Source of the DNA: Hydrangea macrophylla
Taxonomy: Eukaryota > Streptophyta > Magnoliopsida > Cornales > Hydrangeaceae
Assembly (NCBI GenBank): GCA_033977485.1
Contig: CM066988.1
Coordinates: 27,136,501-27,200,500, forward strand
Direction of reading: 5' to 3'
DNA length: 64,000 bases
Below are positions 30,926-41,984 of this stretch, one piece after another. Under the pieces are notes generated by a model. It searched no databases, was not told where the DNA came from, and saw nothing but the letters and a program-made list of their open reading frames with translations. The position numbers were made by a program, and so were the translations under genes. Position 1 is the first letter of the stretch; the number at the start of each line of letters is the position of its first letter.

Positions 30926-32981
30926 TTGCTCAAACCCTATACGTATGATTTTTTTGTAGAAAACCATGATTTAATGGTTGCAAAGCAGATCTGGAATAAA
31001 AGCATGTATAACCCTAACTGAAACATAGCTACACGTGGTCAATAGGGCTGCTGCACGCGATTGCCTGTGCGCTACAGTGTGCGCAAGGGCTGTCTTACTA
31101 TACACGAGTACTATAATGTAGTTTACATGTGCTTGTTTTCAACAAAAACTCATCAATTAATATTTAGAATTGAAAGAGGGAAGAAAAGCAAATGAAACTA
31201 GCCTAGGTTTTTACGAGCACGAACTATAGTGTGCGTGCGCGTGCTGTGCACGTGCTATGCACGTGTTATGCTATGCGGCACGCCTGTTACATGTGCTATT
31301 TTTCTTTAGATACTCAGCAATTAATATTTAAAATTTAAAGAGGGAAGAAAAGCACATTTAACTAGCCTAGGTTTTCACGACCACGTACTATAGTGTGCAT
31401 GAGCGTGCTGTGCAAGTACTTTGCTGTGCGGCGCACCTGTTACGTGTGCTATTTTTCTACAGATACTCGTCATTTAATATTTAGAATTGAAAGAGATAAG
31501 AAAAGCACATGTAACTGGCCTAGGGTTTTACGAGCACGTACGATAGTGTGCGTGCGCGTGCATATGCTATCCACGTGTTGTACGCATGCAAATCTTTTCT
31601 AAAATAATTACATGTGCTGTTTTTCAATAATTTATTTTATTAAAAGTTGTTTTTGTAAAATTAATTTTGAAAAGCATTTGTCTAAAATTGTTTTTGAAAT
31701 AGCTGTTTTCTAAAAGTGGCTTTGACACGTTTTTTTGCCGTTTAATTCTAATATGTTTTCCGGGAGTCAATCAATTCACAGTGTTAATTACCTTATGCGA
31801 TATTTGATATCTTTTATGTACAATATGATTTATAAATTGTGCAGTTTAGACATATGCATTTATGGTAATCATGTATATACAACTATGTGGGATTGGCATG
31901 TACTAGCCCTGTTTTGCAGCTTCCTGATCTCTCATGGCCAAAACATTTACATTTATGTTTAATTTTTGTTTCGGTTTATTTGTGGCATTGTAAAGGGCAT
32001 TGTGGTAATACAATGGTTTTCCTCTGCCAAAAATTTTATTTTAATTCCTAGATCATTATGTAAGCCTCCTTCGGGAAGGCATAGTACTTTGTAAATGTAA
32101 CTTTTGGAAATGCACAAGACGGAACCATGGAGATGGAGCCCGGAGAACCGAAGCCTTTTGAAGACAGACCAATGGAAATAGAGCCATGAGAGAGAGGGGC
32201 CTGCTTATGCATATTTGTTTATGTGTTATTACATGTGATGTGATTGGTTCATAAATTATGCATGCATGAGTTTAAAGCAATTTTTTTTCAAAATGATAAT
32301 ATGGATAAAACTGTTTTTCAAAATTATCAATCTTTTCAAAAGAAAGCCATTTTGACACATTGAACAAATATTAGATATTTGCGGTTAATGTAACAAAACA
32401 AAATTTTCCAAAATAAATTCCTAACTAAAAGATTCTAGTGGGAGAGAGTCTTATGTTAAGCATAACCTCACAATCTTCCATTAATGGTTCATTGTAAGGA
32501 AAATTGAATATTGCACGTCACAGATTTATTTATAACCACTCCCCTCGAATAGTATTTCTATTCACCGGTTACTAGATATGAACTTCCTAAGGATAGAATC
32601 GATGAGACGTGTTAGAGAGTGACCTCCCCTCGGAGGCACTACTCGAGACGGTTGTCATTGGATTCTAATTGATGGTGTACACTAGATTGATAATTTTAAT
32701 AAGAGATTTCCCTCAAAATTTTATTGAAAATTATTAGAGATCAAGGAATCAGGAATCATGAATTATTTGCAAGAGTTGCATGAGAATAGTCATGATGGTT
32801 TAGCCAATTAAGTTATGAGGTCTCGATCTCCCCTCCGAGGCTTGATTTTATAGATTTAATATTCTGATGATAAGTATGTTGAATGTTTTAAAGAAAATTT
32901 TCATGCTTTACATACTTATCGTTTTAAATGATGATCCATACTTATACTATAAATTGCATATGTAATTTTTTAGATTTCACT
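30926..32981 (+). other. Long untranslated leader of P
   Basis: About 2 kb between primer-binding site and gag. It holds a three-copy GC-rich tandem repeat at 31020-31600 and otherwise AT-rich DNA with no convincing ORF. Confidence 0.7.
31148..31600 (+). repeat. Tandem repeat of about 150-165 bp in the P leader
   Basis: Three copies start at 31148, 31312 and 31465 with ACTCATCAATTAATATTTA-like sequence. Each continues GAAAGAGGGAAGAAAAGCA, CTAGCCTAGG, ACGAGCACG and an alternating purine-pyrimidine tract such as GTGTGCGTGCGCGTGC. The end of a partial copy precedes them at about 31040-31140. Confidence 0.85.
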
Positions 32982-34010
32982 ATGTTGCATTTTAGCCCAC
33001 TTGCAACCATTCATAATCAAAACAAGTTAACTGGAATGAACTATGTGGATTGGAAAAGAAACCTTAGCATTCTATTGAATGCGGAAGAATATAAATATGT
33101 ACTCACCACTCCTTATTCGCCAACACCTAGTCCTGATACCCAAACTGAAGAAAAAGATAAATATGAACACTAGAAGAAGGCTGATGAGATGGCCAGCTAT
33201 TACATATTGGCCTCTATGTCCAATGTATTGCAACACCAACATCAGTCGATGACTTTGGCTAGTAACATGATCTTGAATCTCAAGGAGATGTTTGGGGAAC
33301 AGGGCTGGCATACAAGGCTTAACGCCATGCAACAACTCATGAACACTAAGATGTCAGAAGGAACTCTGATAAGAGAGCACGTTCTAAAAATGATTGGTTA
33401 TATGAACATACTGGAGGTCCTTGGAGCTGAGATTGATGGGGAAAGCCAAGTGAACATGATCCTTAACTCATTGCCTACTTCATTTAACCAGTTCAAATTG
33501 AATTACAACATGAATAAACTGGGGTATTCATTAAGTGAACTGGTTAGGTCTCTATAGGCAATGGAAGGGATAGTCACTAGTGGTCATGATGTCATGAACC
33601 TAGAGAAGTCTTCATCCTCGAAGCCCAAGTCCAAGGGCAAAGGTGGCAAGAGGAAGAAGGGTCCTAAGGTTCAGGTTGGTGGGCCTAACCCAATAATTGG
33701 GAAGAAGGTAAAAAAGGGCAAGAAGAAGGCTGAGGGGAAGCCGAAAGGAAAGTGTTTCAACTACATCATCCTGAGACATTGGAAGAGAAACTGCTCGGAC
33801 TACTTGGACACTAAAAACCAAGGTATGATTGAGTCACTTGTAATTAAAGTAAGTTACTTAACAGATACTTTGAATACATGGTGCAATGATTTTGGAGCAA
33901 CGAACCACATCTGCAATATATTGAAGGGGTTCAGACCAACCAGTCAGTGCAATGATGGAGAAATCAAGCTCACCTTGGGATCTAGTGCAACTATTTAGCA
34001 GTTGCAATTA
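32982..34010 (+). pseudogene. gag and protease start of copia P
   Basis: One frame runs the whole length, interrupted only by nonsense codons at 33171, 33555 and 33996. Residues after the ATG at 32982 read FSPLATIHNQNKLTGMNYVD, WKRNLSILLNAEEYKYVL, the usual copia Gag start. A basic linker (KGKGGKRKKGPK) precedes a zinc knuckle at 33753-33794, CFNYIILRHWKRNC, in which the second Cys is Tyr. The protease motif is WCNDFGATNHICN (about 33879), where the catalytic DSG has become DFG. Both metal binding and protease activity should be lost. Confidence 0.88.
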
Positions 34011-34289
34011 GAGTAGTAGTCTTAGTTTTTCCTAGTAATAAAACATTAGTGTTAACAGATGTACTTTACGTCCCTTCCATAAGAGGTTTCTCATTTCAGT
34101 TTCTAGTTTAGTGAATAATGGTTATTCATTTCATTTTAGAACTGAAGTATCAATAAAAAGAAATGGTTCTTTTATTTATTTGGGTACACTATCTAATGGT
34201 TTATACTTGATTAATCCTTGCACTCAAGGATCATCTAAAATGGAATTGAATAACTCAATGGTAACATTACCATCTAAAAGGAAAATACC

Positions 34290-35420
34290 TTCTTCAAATC
34301 CTACAAAACTTTGGCACTTGAGGTTAGGTCATATTAATCTGAACAGAATAGATAGGCTGGTTAAAGACACTGTACTCAACTCTTTAGTTGTAGAACTATT
34401 TCCTATCTATGAGCCCTGTTTATAGGGTAAAATGACCAAATGACCCTTTTCCTCAAAGGGCAATAGGGCCAAAGAGTTTGTTAGAGTTAATACATAGTGA
34501 TGTATGTGGACTAATAAACACCAAAGCACGTGGAAGTATCAGTATTTCATTACATTTACTAATGACTACTCAAGATATGGATATCTTTACCTACTACACC
34601 ACAAATCTGAAGCCTTTGAAAAGTTCAAAGAATTTAGAGTTGAGGTGGAGAAATAATTGGTAAAGAATATCAAGGCCCTTTGATTTGATCGAGGTGGCGA
34701 GTATCTGTCTGATGCGTTTATTGATCACTTGAGAGAGAATCGGATTCTATCTCAGTTGACTACACCTGGTACATCTCAACAGAATGGTGTAGCTGAAAGA
34801 GGGAACAAGACCCTTTTAGACATGACTAGGTCAATGATGAGCTATTTGGAATTGCCACTGTTCCTATAGGGTTTCGCTTTTGAAACAACATTATACATAC
34901 TAAATCACGTTCCAATCAAATCTATCTCCAAGATGCCCCAAGAATTATGGAGTGGGCACAAGCCTTCTCTGCAACATTTTCGGATATGGGGATGTCCAGA
35001 ACATGTGCTAAAGGGACGGATGAGCAAGTTGGAAACAAGGTCAGAAGTATGTTATTTTGTTGGATATCCGAAGGAAACAACAGGTTGGTATTTTTATCAT
35101 CCAAGAGAACAAAAGGTGTTCATAAGTACACATGCTATTTTCTTAGAAGATGATTATATCATGAACTACAAACCCAAAGGAAGGATAGTTCTAGAGGAGG
35201 AGCAACCCTCAATTCCCCAAATAGTCAATGAGAATGTAGAACCAAAAATAACAGCAATGACTTTTATTCCTGCACCGGAACCTCGTTATAGTGGGAGGAT
35301 TGTCAGGCAACCTGACAGATTCATGTTCTTAGGAGAAGCTTTTGAAGCAGTTCCTGAAGAGTCTGAATCTGATCCATCCACCTATGAGGAGGCCATTATC
35401 GATGTAGATTCAGACCAATA
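34290..35420 (+). pseudogene. Integrase of copia P
   Basis: GAG-pre-integrase segment LWHLRLGHINLNRIDRLVKD (about 34309). The core has HSDVCG (about 34495), FDRGGEYLSDAFIDHLREN (about 34685) and NGVAERGNKTLLDMTRSM (about 34785), the three catalytic acids. The C-terminal part is open at 34933-35421: VCYFVGYPKETTGWYFYHP and VFISTHAIFLEDDY. Stops at 34423, 34680 and 34867 and a frameshift break it. Confidence 0.88.
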
Positions 35421-35439
35421 GAAACTTGTAATGTAAGTT

Positions 35440-36215
35440 AAAATGGAATCCATGTATTCTAATTAGGTCTGGGAGCTTGTAGACTCTCATGCCAATATTA
35501 AACCAATTGGCTGTAAGTGGATCTACAAAAGGAAAAGAGGACCAGATGGGAAGATAGAGACCTTCAAGGCTAGGCTAGGTTAGTGGCAAAGGGCTATACT
35601 CAATGAGAGGGTGTTGACTCTGATGAGACCTTTCCACCTGTAGCTATGCTTGAATCCATCACAATACTCTAATCCATAGCAGTATGTCTCAATTACGAGA
35701 TATAGCAGATGGACGTCAAGATAGCATTCTTGAATGGAAATCTTGACGAGGACATCTTTATGCAACAACCAGTCAATTTCATAGAAAGCGGTTAGGAGAA
35801 CATGGTATGCAAATTGTAAAAGTCCATTTATGGACTCAAGCAAGCATCCAGGAGTTAGAATATCCAATTTTATCAAGCAGTCAAATCTTTTGGATTTATC
35901 CAAAATATGGATGAGCCTTGTGTTTACAAGAAACATGAGGAGAATGCGGTGGCATTTTTAATTCTATATGTTGATGACATCCTTCTCATTAGGAATGACA
36001 TAGGAGTATTATCAACAGTTAAGGTTTGGCGCTAGTACCTTTGACATGAAAGATCTTGGTGAAGAAAGCTATATCCTGGGGATAAAGCTATTACAGGATT
36101 GAAAGAATAAGATAATAGGATTATCTCAAGCTTCCTATATTGATAAGGTACTTTCCAAGTTCTCTATGGAGAATTCCAAGAAAGGCTTTCTCCCTTTCAG
36201 GCATGGTCTAACACT
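35440..36215 (+). pseudogene. Reverse transcriptase of copia P
   Basis: VWELVDSHANIKPIGCKWIY then KRKRGPDGKIETFKARL opens the domain (about 35465). MDVKIAFLNGNLDEDIFMQQ (about 35710) and the active site ILYVDDILLIRND (about 35962) follow. Several frame changes and stops between. Confidence 0.9.
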
Positions 36216-36269
36216 CTCACAGGAATAATGTCCTAAGACACAGAGTGAGAGAGATTGCATGGCAGGAGT

Positions 36270-36945
36270 ACCTTATGCTTCGATTATGGGAAGCCTTATC
36301 TATGCAGTGTTGTGTACAAGACCAGATATCTGTTTTGCCATAGGATTGGTAAGTAGATATCAGTCTAATCCTGGTCCAGATCACTAGACAACTATGAAGC
36401 ATATTCTCAAGTACTTGAGAAAGACTCGAGATTATATGTTGGTTTATGGCGGAGAGGAGTTGGTTCAATAGGCAACACTGATTTTGACTTCATGTTGGAT
36501 AAGGATTCGAGAAGGTCGACATTTGGACATGTATTTACTCTTAGAGGTGGTGCTGTTAGTTGGAAAAGCTTTAAGTAGAAATGCATTACAGATTCTACTA
36601 TAGAGGCAAAGTACGTCGCAGCCTGTGAAGCAGCTAAGGAAGCTGTTTGGCTCTAGAAGTTCCTTATGGAGCTAGGAGTGGTCCCTACAGCACAGTCACC
36701 TATTACACTTTATTGTGACAATAGCGGGGTGACACAATCAAAGGAACCACATAATCATGGAAGAAGAAAGCATGTCGAGAGGAAATATCATCTAATTAGG
36801 GAGATAGTGCAAAGAGGTGACGTATAGGTGACCAAGATTGCGATAGCAGATAATCTTGCGGATCTATTTATGAAAGCCTTATCTATTAAGGTTTTCAATC
36901 ATCATATGAATAATCTTGGTATTAGATGTAATCCTAATTGGTTAT
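36270..36945 (+). pseudogene. RNase H of copia P
   Basis: YAVLCTRPDICFAIGLVSRY (about 36302), TFGHVFTLRGGAVSWKSFK then IEAKYVAACEAAKEAVW (about 36600), LYCDNSGVTQSKEPHNHGRR (about 36710) and KIAIADNLADLFMKAL. Stops occur at several Gln/Trp positions. Confidence 0.9.
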
Positions 36946-36962
36946 GAGTACAAGTGGGAGTT

Positions 36963-38342
36963 TGTTAGAGTTTGATGGGGTATGCCTTCAAATAAATTAG
37001 TTATGAACTATTTTGGACATCAGTTTTAGTATATGTTTATGGATACCATTGCTTACATTTCATTATGTATGTCTTTCATGAGATGAATGGTGGTTTGGCA
37101 TCCTTAAACTTCATTGTATGTGATTCATTTGTCTGAAAGAGTTTTACACATGGGAGATATGAATCATATGGTCCTTGGAAGTTCTAAACAGTCACAGTGG
37201 ATGATAAGAGTGGATACCTTATCAGGTTTACACTGTAGCATGATTAACTTCTATTTGATAGATTGATGAATCTCATTCATAAGAGTGTAAGACTCTAAAG
37301 TTGATATGCTAGTGTATGTGATACATTTATGAACCTTGAGATTAATCCATTGATGGGAACTGTCAACAGTTAATGGACACTCAAACATATATGAGACATA
37401 GATCCTTAATCCTGAGATAATAATGGACACAAGCTTTAGGCTTGGTATTTTTAACTTACCAATCAGTGAGGTCTTTAAGATCAACACCTGGGTATCTTGA
37501 ATGATCATGTCTAGAGTATTGGGAACATATATTATCAAGATGGAATCTAACCTCTATTATAGAGTAAGTATTCTCTTGAGAATGCCATTGTGTTAGTCAC
37601 TGAGAATTGCAATCTTGTAGTAAGTATATTACTACATGTTTGGTGAACTATGAGAAGTTAATGGGGACTCAAGGATATAAGCTATAATTATCAACTGCGA
37701 GACAATACTGCTTAGTCTCAGTGATAATTATGAATACTGAAGGTAGAGGGGTATTAATGTCATTTTATATAGATCCAGGTATTACTCTGTGATTTTCCTC
37801 TTTTGATTTGGAGTGCAGTTAATGTCATGTGGTGAAATTGATATTAACTAAATAATTTAGACTGTTTGGGTAATGAGATTAACCGGGCACAGTTTATATT
37901 AATTTAAGCTAATCAGGAAGAGCCTAGAGGTCCCACATGTAGCTCTTATGAAGTAACAAGTCCAACTAGGTTTAGAAGATGGATTGAGTGTGTATAAATA
38001 TATGTGTAGAGAGAGTTTTTGGTAAAAAGCTAAACCTTGGCCGAATCCCTCTCTCCCACACATCTGTTTTCTTTCTTTCTCTAAACCCTAGAGATCATCA
38101 CCAAGGTCTAAGGATTGGAGAGCTTCAAGAGTATACACGTGAAGATTTTTGGACCACAAAGGAGGAATAGCATTTGGATCTTGCTTAAAGTGTTCTCGTA
38201 AGGATCTAACTGATCATAAAAGGTATTAGATCTATTTTTGATAATCATACGCATCTTCGTTTTGAGCCGGATCTGTTTTTGAAAAGAGTTTTCAATGATA
38301 ATCGCTTCCGCAAACCCTAAATATTTAAAAATGGGACCAACA
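36963..38342 (+). repeat. 3' LTR of P (1380 bp)
   Basis: Same ends as the 5' LTR, preceded by the purine tract CAAGTGGGAGTT. It lacks the 96-bp duplication but carries an extra stretch of about 27-30 bp near 38218-38248 (AAAGGTATTAGATCTATTTT). Confidence 0.92.
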
Positions 38343-38347
38343 AAGTT

Positions 38348-38739
38348 GTCACCTCGTTTTATTGGACCGTTTGAGATACTGGAACGTGTTGGGAAAGTAG
38401 CCTATCGACTCGCGTTACCACCAGAGATGTCTGGAGTACATAATGTCTTTCACATCAGTATGTTGAGAGAGCTCAAGGCTGACCCTTCACAAGCAATTGA
38501 ATTCAATGGCATTGAGATCCACGAGAATGTTACTTACAGGAAAAGACCTGTATGTATATTGGATCACAGTTTGAAGAAGCTGTGAAATAAAGGTATTCCT
38601 CTAGTGAAAGTTCAGTGGAAGTATCATGATGAGAATGAAGCATCTTGGGAGTTGGAATCAGAAATGAGAAGTACCCGGAGTTGTTTCAAAACTAGTCAGC
38701 TTAGATTTCGGGACAAAATCTCTAATAAGGGGGGAGTGA
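38348..38739 (+). pseudogene. Integrase C-terminus and chromodomain of chromovirus A
   Basis: It resumes after the second AAGTT with LSPRFIGPFEILERVGKVAY, RLALPPEMSGVHNVFHISML. The chromodomain-like tail is VTYRKRPVCILDHSLKKL then, after a stop at 38583, VKVQWKYHDENEASWELESE. Chromodomains of these elements help direct insertion to heterochromatin. The polypurine tract AATAAGGGGGGAGTGA (38724-38739) follows directly. Confidence 0.9.
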
Positions 38740-38968
38740 TGTAGCAACCTATAATTTTCAATTCCCTAATAATAAATAAAATGCCAATTTTTATTTTACT
38801 AGTGCGTATTATTTTTTAGTTGGAATAGTATTTAATAAATAATATTCGTGTGAGCATTTATTAATACAATGCCTTTAATTTTGTAACCCCCTAATAGATT
38901 TAATTTTATTGTTACTTAAGACCGCGCCCCTACGATACCCTATGATTTGGGATAAGATCCATTAATAA

Positions 38969-39154
38969 AGAGTAATGCTATGTGTACACAAATTTGCACA
39001 CACTTTTGCACACAAATGCTTTAAATGTATGTACTCTGTGCTGTGTAAATGGTACACAGAAAAGTGTGAAAAATTCAAAAAGCACAAGGTACATGCATTT
39101 AAAGAATTTGTGTGCAAAAGTGTGTGCAAATTTGTGTACACCTAGCATTACTCT
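38969..39154. mobile_element. MITE, 186 bp, TIR AGAGTAATGCT
   Basis: AGAGTAATGCTATGTGTACA at the left is inverted at the right (TGTACACCTAGCATTACTCT). Pairing extends about 65 bp per arm, through AAATTTGCACACACTTTTGC. It is the cleanest copy of the family also seen at 2947-3129. Confidence 0.88.
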
Positions 39155-40090
39155 ATTATGATTGCATTTATTTATGTCAGGGCTACACTTTTTTCCCTCT
39201 ATCTAGCAACACTGCTGAAATTTTGAAGAATTAAGAGCAAACTAATATCAAAACTCATGTAGGGGTTGTTGGCTTGTGACCATATTGATAGGATTATGCT
39301 CCAATTTTGTGTACTAGTATTACTCTAAGCGTTCGATGAGAGAAATCATCCAATAACTAGCACTCACTATACCATGAACTGGCTATGCTAATTTGATCAT
39401 TAAGAGTGATGAAAAACACTCATTTATCTCTAGGTATAATTTCATTTTAATCTTTATAGTGATGGGCTATTTGGAAGGGATAAGAACCTGTTATATGATT
39501 TTTAAGTAAACGTATTCTATAATACTTAATGGTTCTCATAAACAATACTTAATAGTTCATATCATTGCTTACACTTTTTATGTTTAATGCAAGTTTCGAC
39601 AGCTAACTCATTAAATTTCAATGTCTAGCAAAAAGAAAATCCTGGAAAATACTGCACACCCGTGTTGACAAATGGTTGGCTGCACATGAACATAGTGATG
39701 TGACTGTCTTGGCAGGCTTTGTTCAAGGGGGATTTGTGATTTGGCTTGAGTGTTGGTTAAAGATTGGTTGACTCTGTGTGTCTTATTTTCTATGGCTTTG
39801 AATTTCAAACATGGTTTATTTGTCAGTTAGTTTAGATTAGTTTTGGATAAATTTACTCTTTCAATTTTAGACATGTTATGTTAGTTTTAGTTTGGATGCA
39901 GAAACAATTTGTATTTTGAGGATAAATATGCTTTTCATGGATTACATTTCTTGTATTTAATATAGATTTAGCTTGTATTTATTATGATTTGGATTTGAGC
40001 TTGTTATATGTTTATTGTAAATGCGATGTGGTTGTGATATAAATTAGGTGCAAATAAATTTGGGGAGCAAATTTTAGTATTTATTTTTTT
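39155..40090. other. Non-coding middle of the A 3' LTR
   Basis: AT-rich DNA with no recognisable domain, hairpin array or element boundary. Confidence 0.4.
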
Positions 40091-40099
40091 TCATATTTA

Positions 40100-40790
40100 A
40101 AATAATTACTAACGGAGAATTTCAGTTACTATTCTTACATGTGTTAGAAAACAAATCATTAGTAATAGAAATTACTAACGGTTTATATCCATTAGTAATT
40201 GTCTCGAAAGTGTTGAAAATTTTTCATATTTCAAACTATTAGTAATGATATTATTAACGTATAGTGTCCGGTACAAAAGAATCATTTAGAAAGGTTGGGA
40301 TTTTCGCTTAAAGTCGATTTCCAACCTGTGACTGAGAAAACTAGATTAATCAAGGTTCGAGGACTGACCGGGTGATTCAGCCCAACCGTTCGGGTTTAAG
40401 AAGATTGGAGGAAAGTACTTACTAATTTATGCCTGGCCGCAGGAAGAGCCAACTGGTCTCTCTATCCAGAACAACTAGGAGGCGAGCGACCCCTTTTTCT
40501 CAAATTTTGTAACTCTTGATTTTGCATACAAAATTGGTAGAAAATAAACAGTTAGAATTAATTTTACCAACGGACTACTTCCGTTAGGAATAATAAATTA
40601 CTAACGAAAAGTTGCCATTAGGAAACATATTACTAACGGTAATTTACCGTTAGTACAAAATAATTTTTCTAACGGACGTTTACCATTAGAAAATCCATTA
40701 GAAATATTAGCCATGGGGTACTACTAATAGTAATAGTCTGTTAGTAATAATTTTACTACGACAATTTACTGTTAGAAATGTGCCCTTTGG
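40100..40790. repeat. Region of CTAACGG-N7-CCGTTAG hairpins, possible DNA-transposon remnant
   Basis: At least five inverted repeats share the pattern CTAACGG, seven bases, CCRTTAG: 40173-40197, 40566-40588, 40600-40622, 40632-40654 and 40668-40690. They lie in two clusters separated by about 370 bp of less AT-rich, unrelated sequence. Clusters of short subterminal repeats at two ends are typical of CACTA-type transposons, but I see no clean terminal CACTA. Confidence 0.5.
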
Positions 40791-41024
40791 TTTAGTGGCG
40801 AATAATGTGCTTGAATGAATACGTGTGTTGACGGACATATGAGGCATGTTCGTGTTGTATGGTTGTGATGGAAAATCTTATCCCTTGTTCCGTATATGGT
40901 GGCATTGGTGGTATGGCCTTAACAGTCTTGTGGTCAGTTGTGGTGTGTTGTTATCCGTTGTGTTGCAGTCATTTCACGTTCGTGTTGTGTTTTGTGTCGC
41001 GCTTTGTGTGTCATTGAGTTAGGG

Positions 41025-41215
41025 CTGAATTTGTCTAGAACGATTGAGTGAGGGCCGAATTGGGCTAGGCGATTGCGTTGAGGCCGAATTGGGCTTGGAA
41101 AATATATGATTGGCCTAATTGGGCTTGGTGTCATGTTAGGACCGAACTGGGCTAAGAGTTGTGTTGTGGCCAAAGTGGGCTTGTTTATCAATTCGAGGCC
41201 GAATTGAGCATGATG
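41025..41215 (+). repeat. Minisatellite GGCCGAATTGGGCTTGG
   Basis: About six degenerate copies (GGGCCGAATTGGGCTAGG, AGGCCGAATTGGGCTTGG, GGACCGAACTGGGCTAAG and others) spaced 25-40 bp. The reverse complement resembles the CCCAACTTGGCCTT units of the D LTRs. Confidence 0.8.
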
Positions 41216-41232
41216 TGTCAGTTATTGTGTGT

Positions 41233-41334
41233 TGACGGAAGCTAGTACCGTCAGTTCAGTGTTGTTGTGGTTATGGGTAGAAGCTAGTATAACCAGTGTT
41301 GTGGTCCTGAGTTGACAGGAGGTAGTACTGTTAG
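41233..41334 (+). repeat. Three hairpins with a shared loop and different stems
   Basis: TGACGG-AAGCTAGTA-CCGTCA (41233-41253), GGTTAT-GGGTAGAAGCTAGT-ATAACC (41269-41294) and TGACAG-GAGGTAGTA-CTGTTA (41313-41333, one G-T pair). The loop core AGCTAGTA is kept while the stems change. Confidence 0.75.
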
Positions 41335-41984
41335 TCTATGAGTTGTCGGCACGGTGGATTCATGCGTATTGTGCTGGATTCTTGAAGTAGCATAGTCGGA
41401 GAAAGAACGTTGGGTTTTGGGTGAAAACTTGCGTAACGTCGCGATAATTTATAAGTGATAACATAAATGGTGTATATGTTCATATTGTGTTTGGTTTGTA
41501 GTATTTCACTCAACCTTTAGCTAACGGGGGTGTGGCCCAAGACATCCATGTCTAGCTGCTGTACTTATAGGTGTTGGAGTTGCTATTCCGTTGGACGAGT
41601 ACCACCAAGTTGCGAACGTGAACGAAGAAGGCTAGGGCTTCGCCAGTTGAAGAAAAGCTAGTGATGAAGCCGTTTGGTTCCCGCTGGGGAATTTTTCTTA
41701 TCTATCTATTTGTTGGTGTTGCTGTTGTTGTTGTCCATCGTTTGGCCTCTAGACATAATTTCTTATAATTTTGGATGATTGTAATAATAAGCATGTTTAA
41801 CTAACACTTGTAAGACTCTGATGTTGCTTCCACTGAACTTAGAATCATTTCTGCTGCTATTGTTACTCTAATATTTTATACTCTTGTTGTTTTGGACAGT
41901 CATGCGATCTGTAACTTATTACGGGCCTACGAGTCCAATAAGGAAGCTTACTTCCTTTAATTATCGCAAAATCAGGGCATGACA

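Larger units (their letters stand above)
29462..38342 (+). mobile_element. Ty1/copia retrotransposon P (8.9 kb, complete ends)
   Basis: LTRs at 29462-30911 and 36963-38342 both begin TGTTAGAGTTTGATGGG and end GGGACCAACA. The flanking 5-bp duplication AAGTT is exact (29457-29461 and 38343-38347). Internal order gag, protease, integrase, reverse transcriptase, RNase H is that of copia. Over the first 285 bp the two LTRs differ at about 8% of sites by hand count. Many stops make it non-autonomous. I do not assign a copia lineage firmly. Confidence 0.93.
38740..41984 (+). mobile_element. Presumed 3' LTR of chromovirus A (with insertions)
   Basis: It starts TGTAGCAACC right after the polypurine tract and ends ATCAGGGCATGACA. 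The first 230 bases match the 5' LTR. The last 150 bases instead match the LTR of element C. It contains a 186-bp MITE (38969-39154), a CTAACGG hairpin region (about 40100-40790), a GGCCGAATTGGGCTTGG minisatellite (41025-41215) and three tandem hairpins (41233-41334). The right flank CATAC does not match the left flank CTCAG of A, so the right end is probably recombined. Confidence 0.6.

Noticed and set aside
40300..40500. GC-richer insert between the CTAACGG hairpin clusters as a captured host gene fragment
   Set aside because: No frame shows a recognisable protein and no exon-like boundaries could be supported.
7485..41984. Endogenous pararetrovirus (caulimovirid) insertion
   Set aside because: Integrase, LTRs, target duplications and gypsy/copia domain order explain all reverse transcriptase traces; no movement or coat protein signature is seen.
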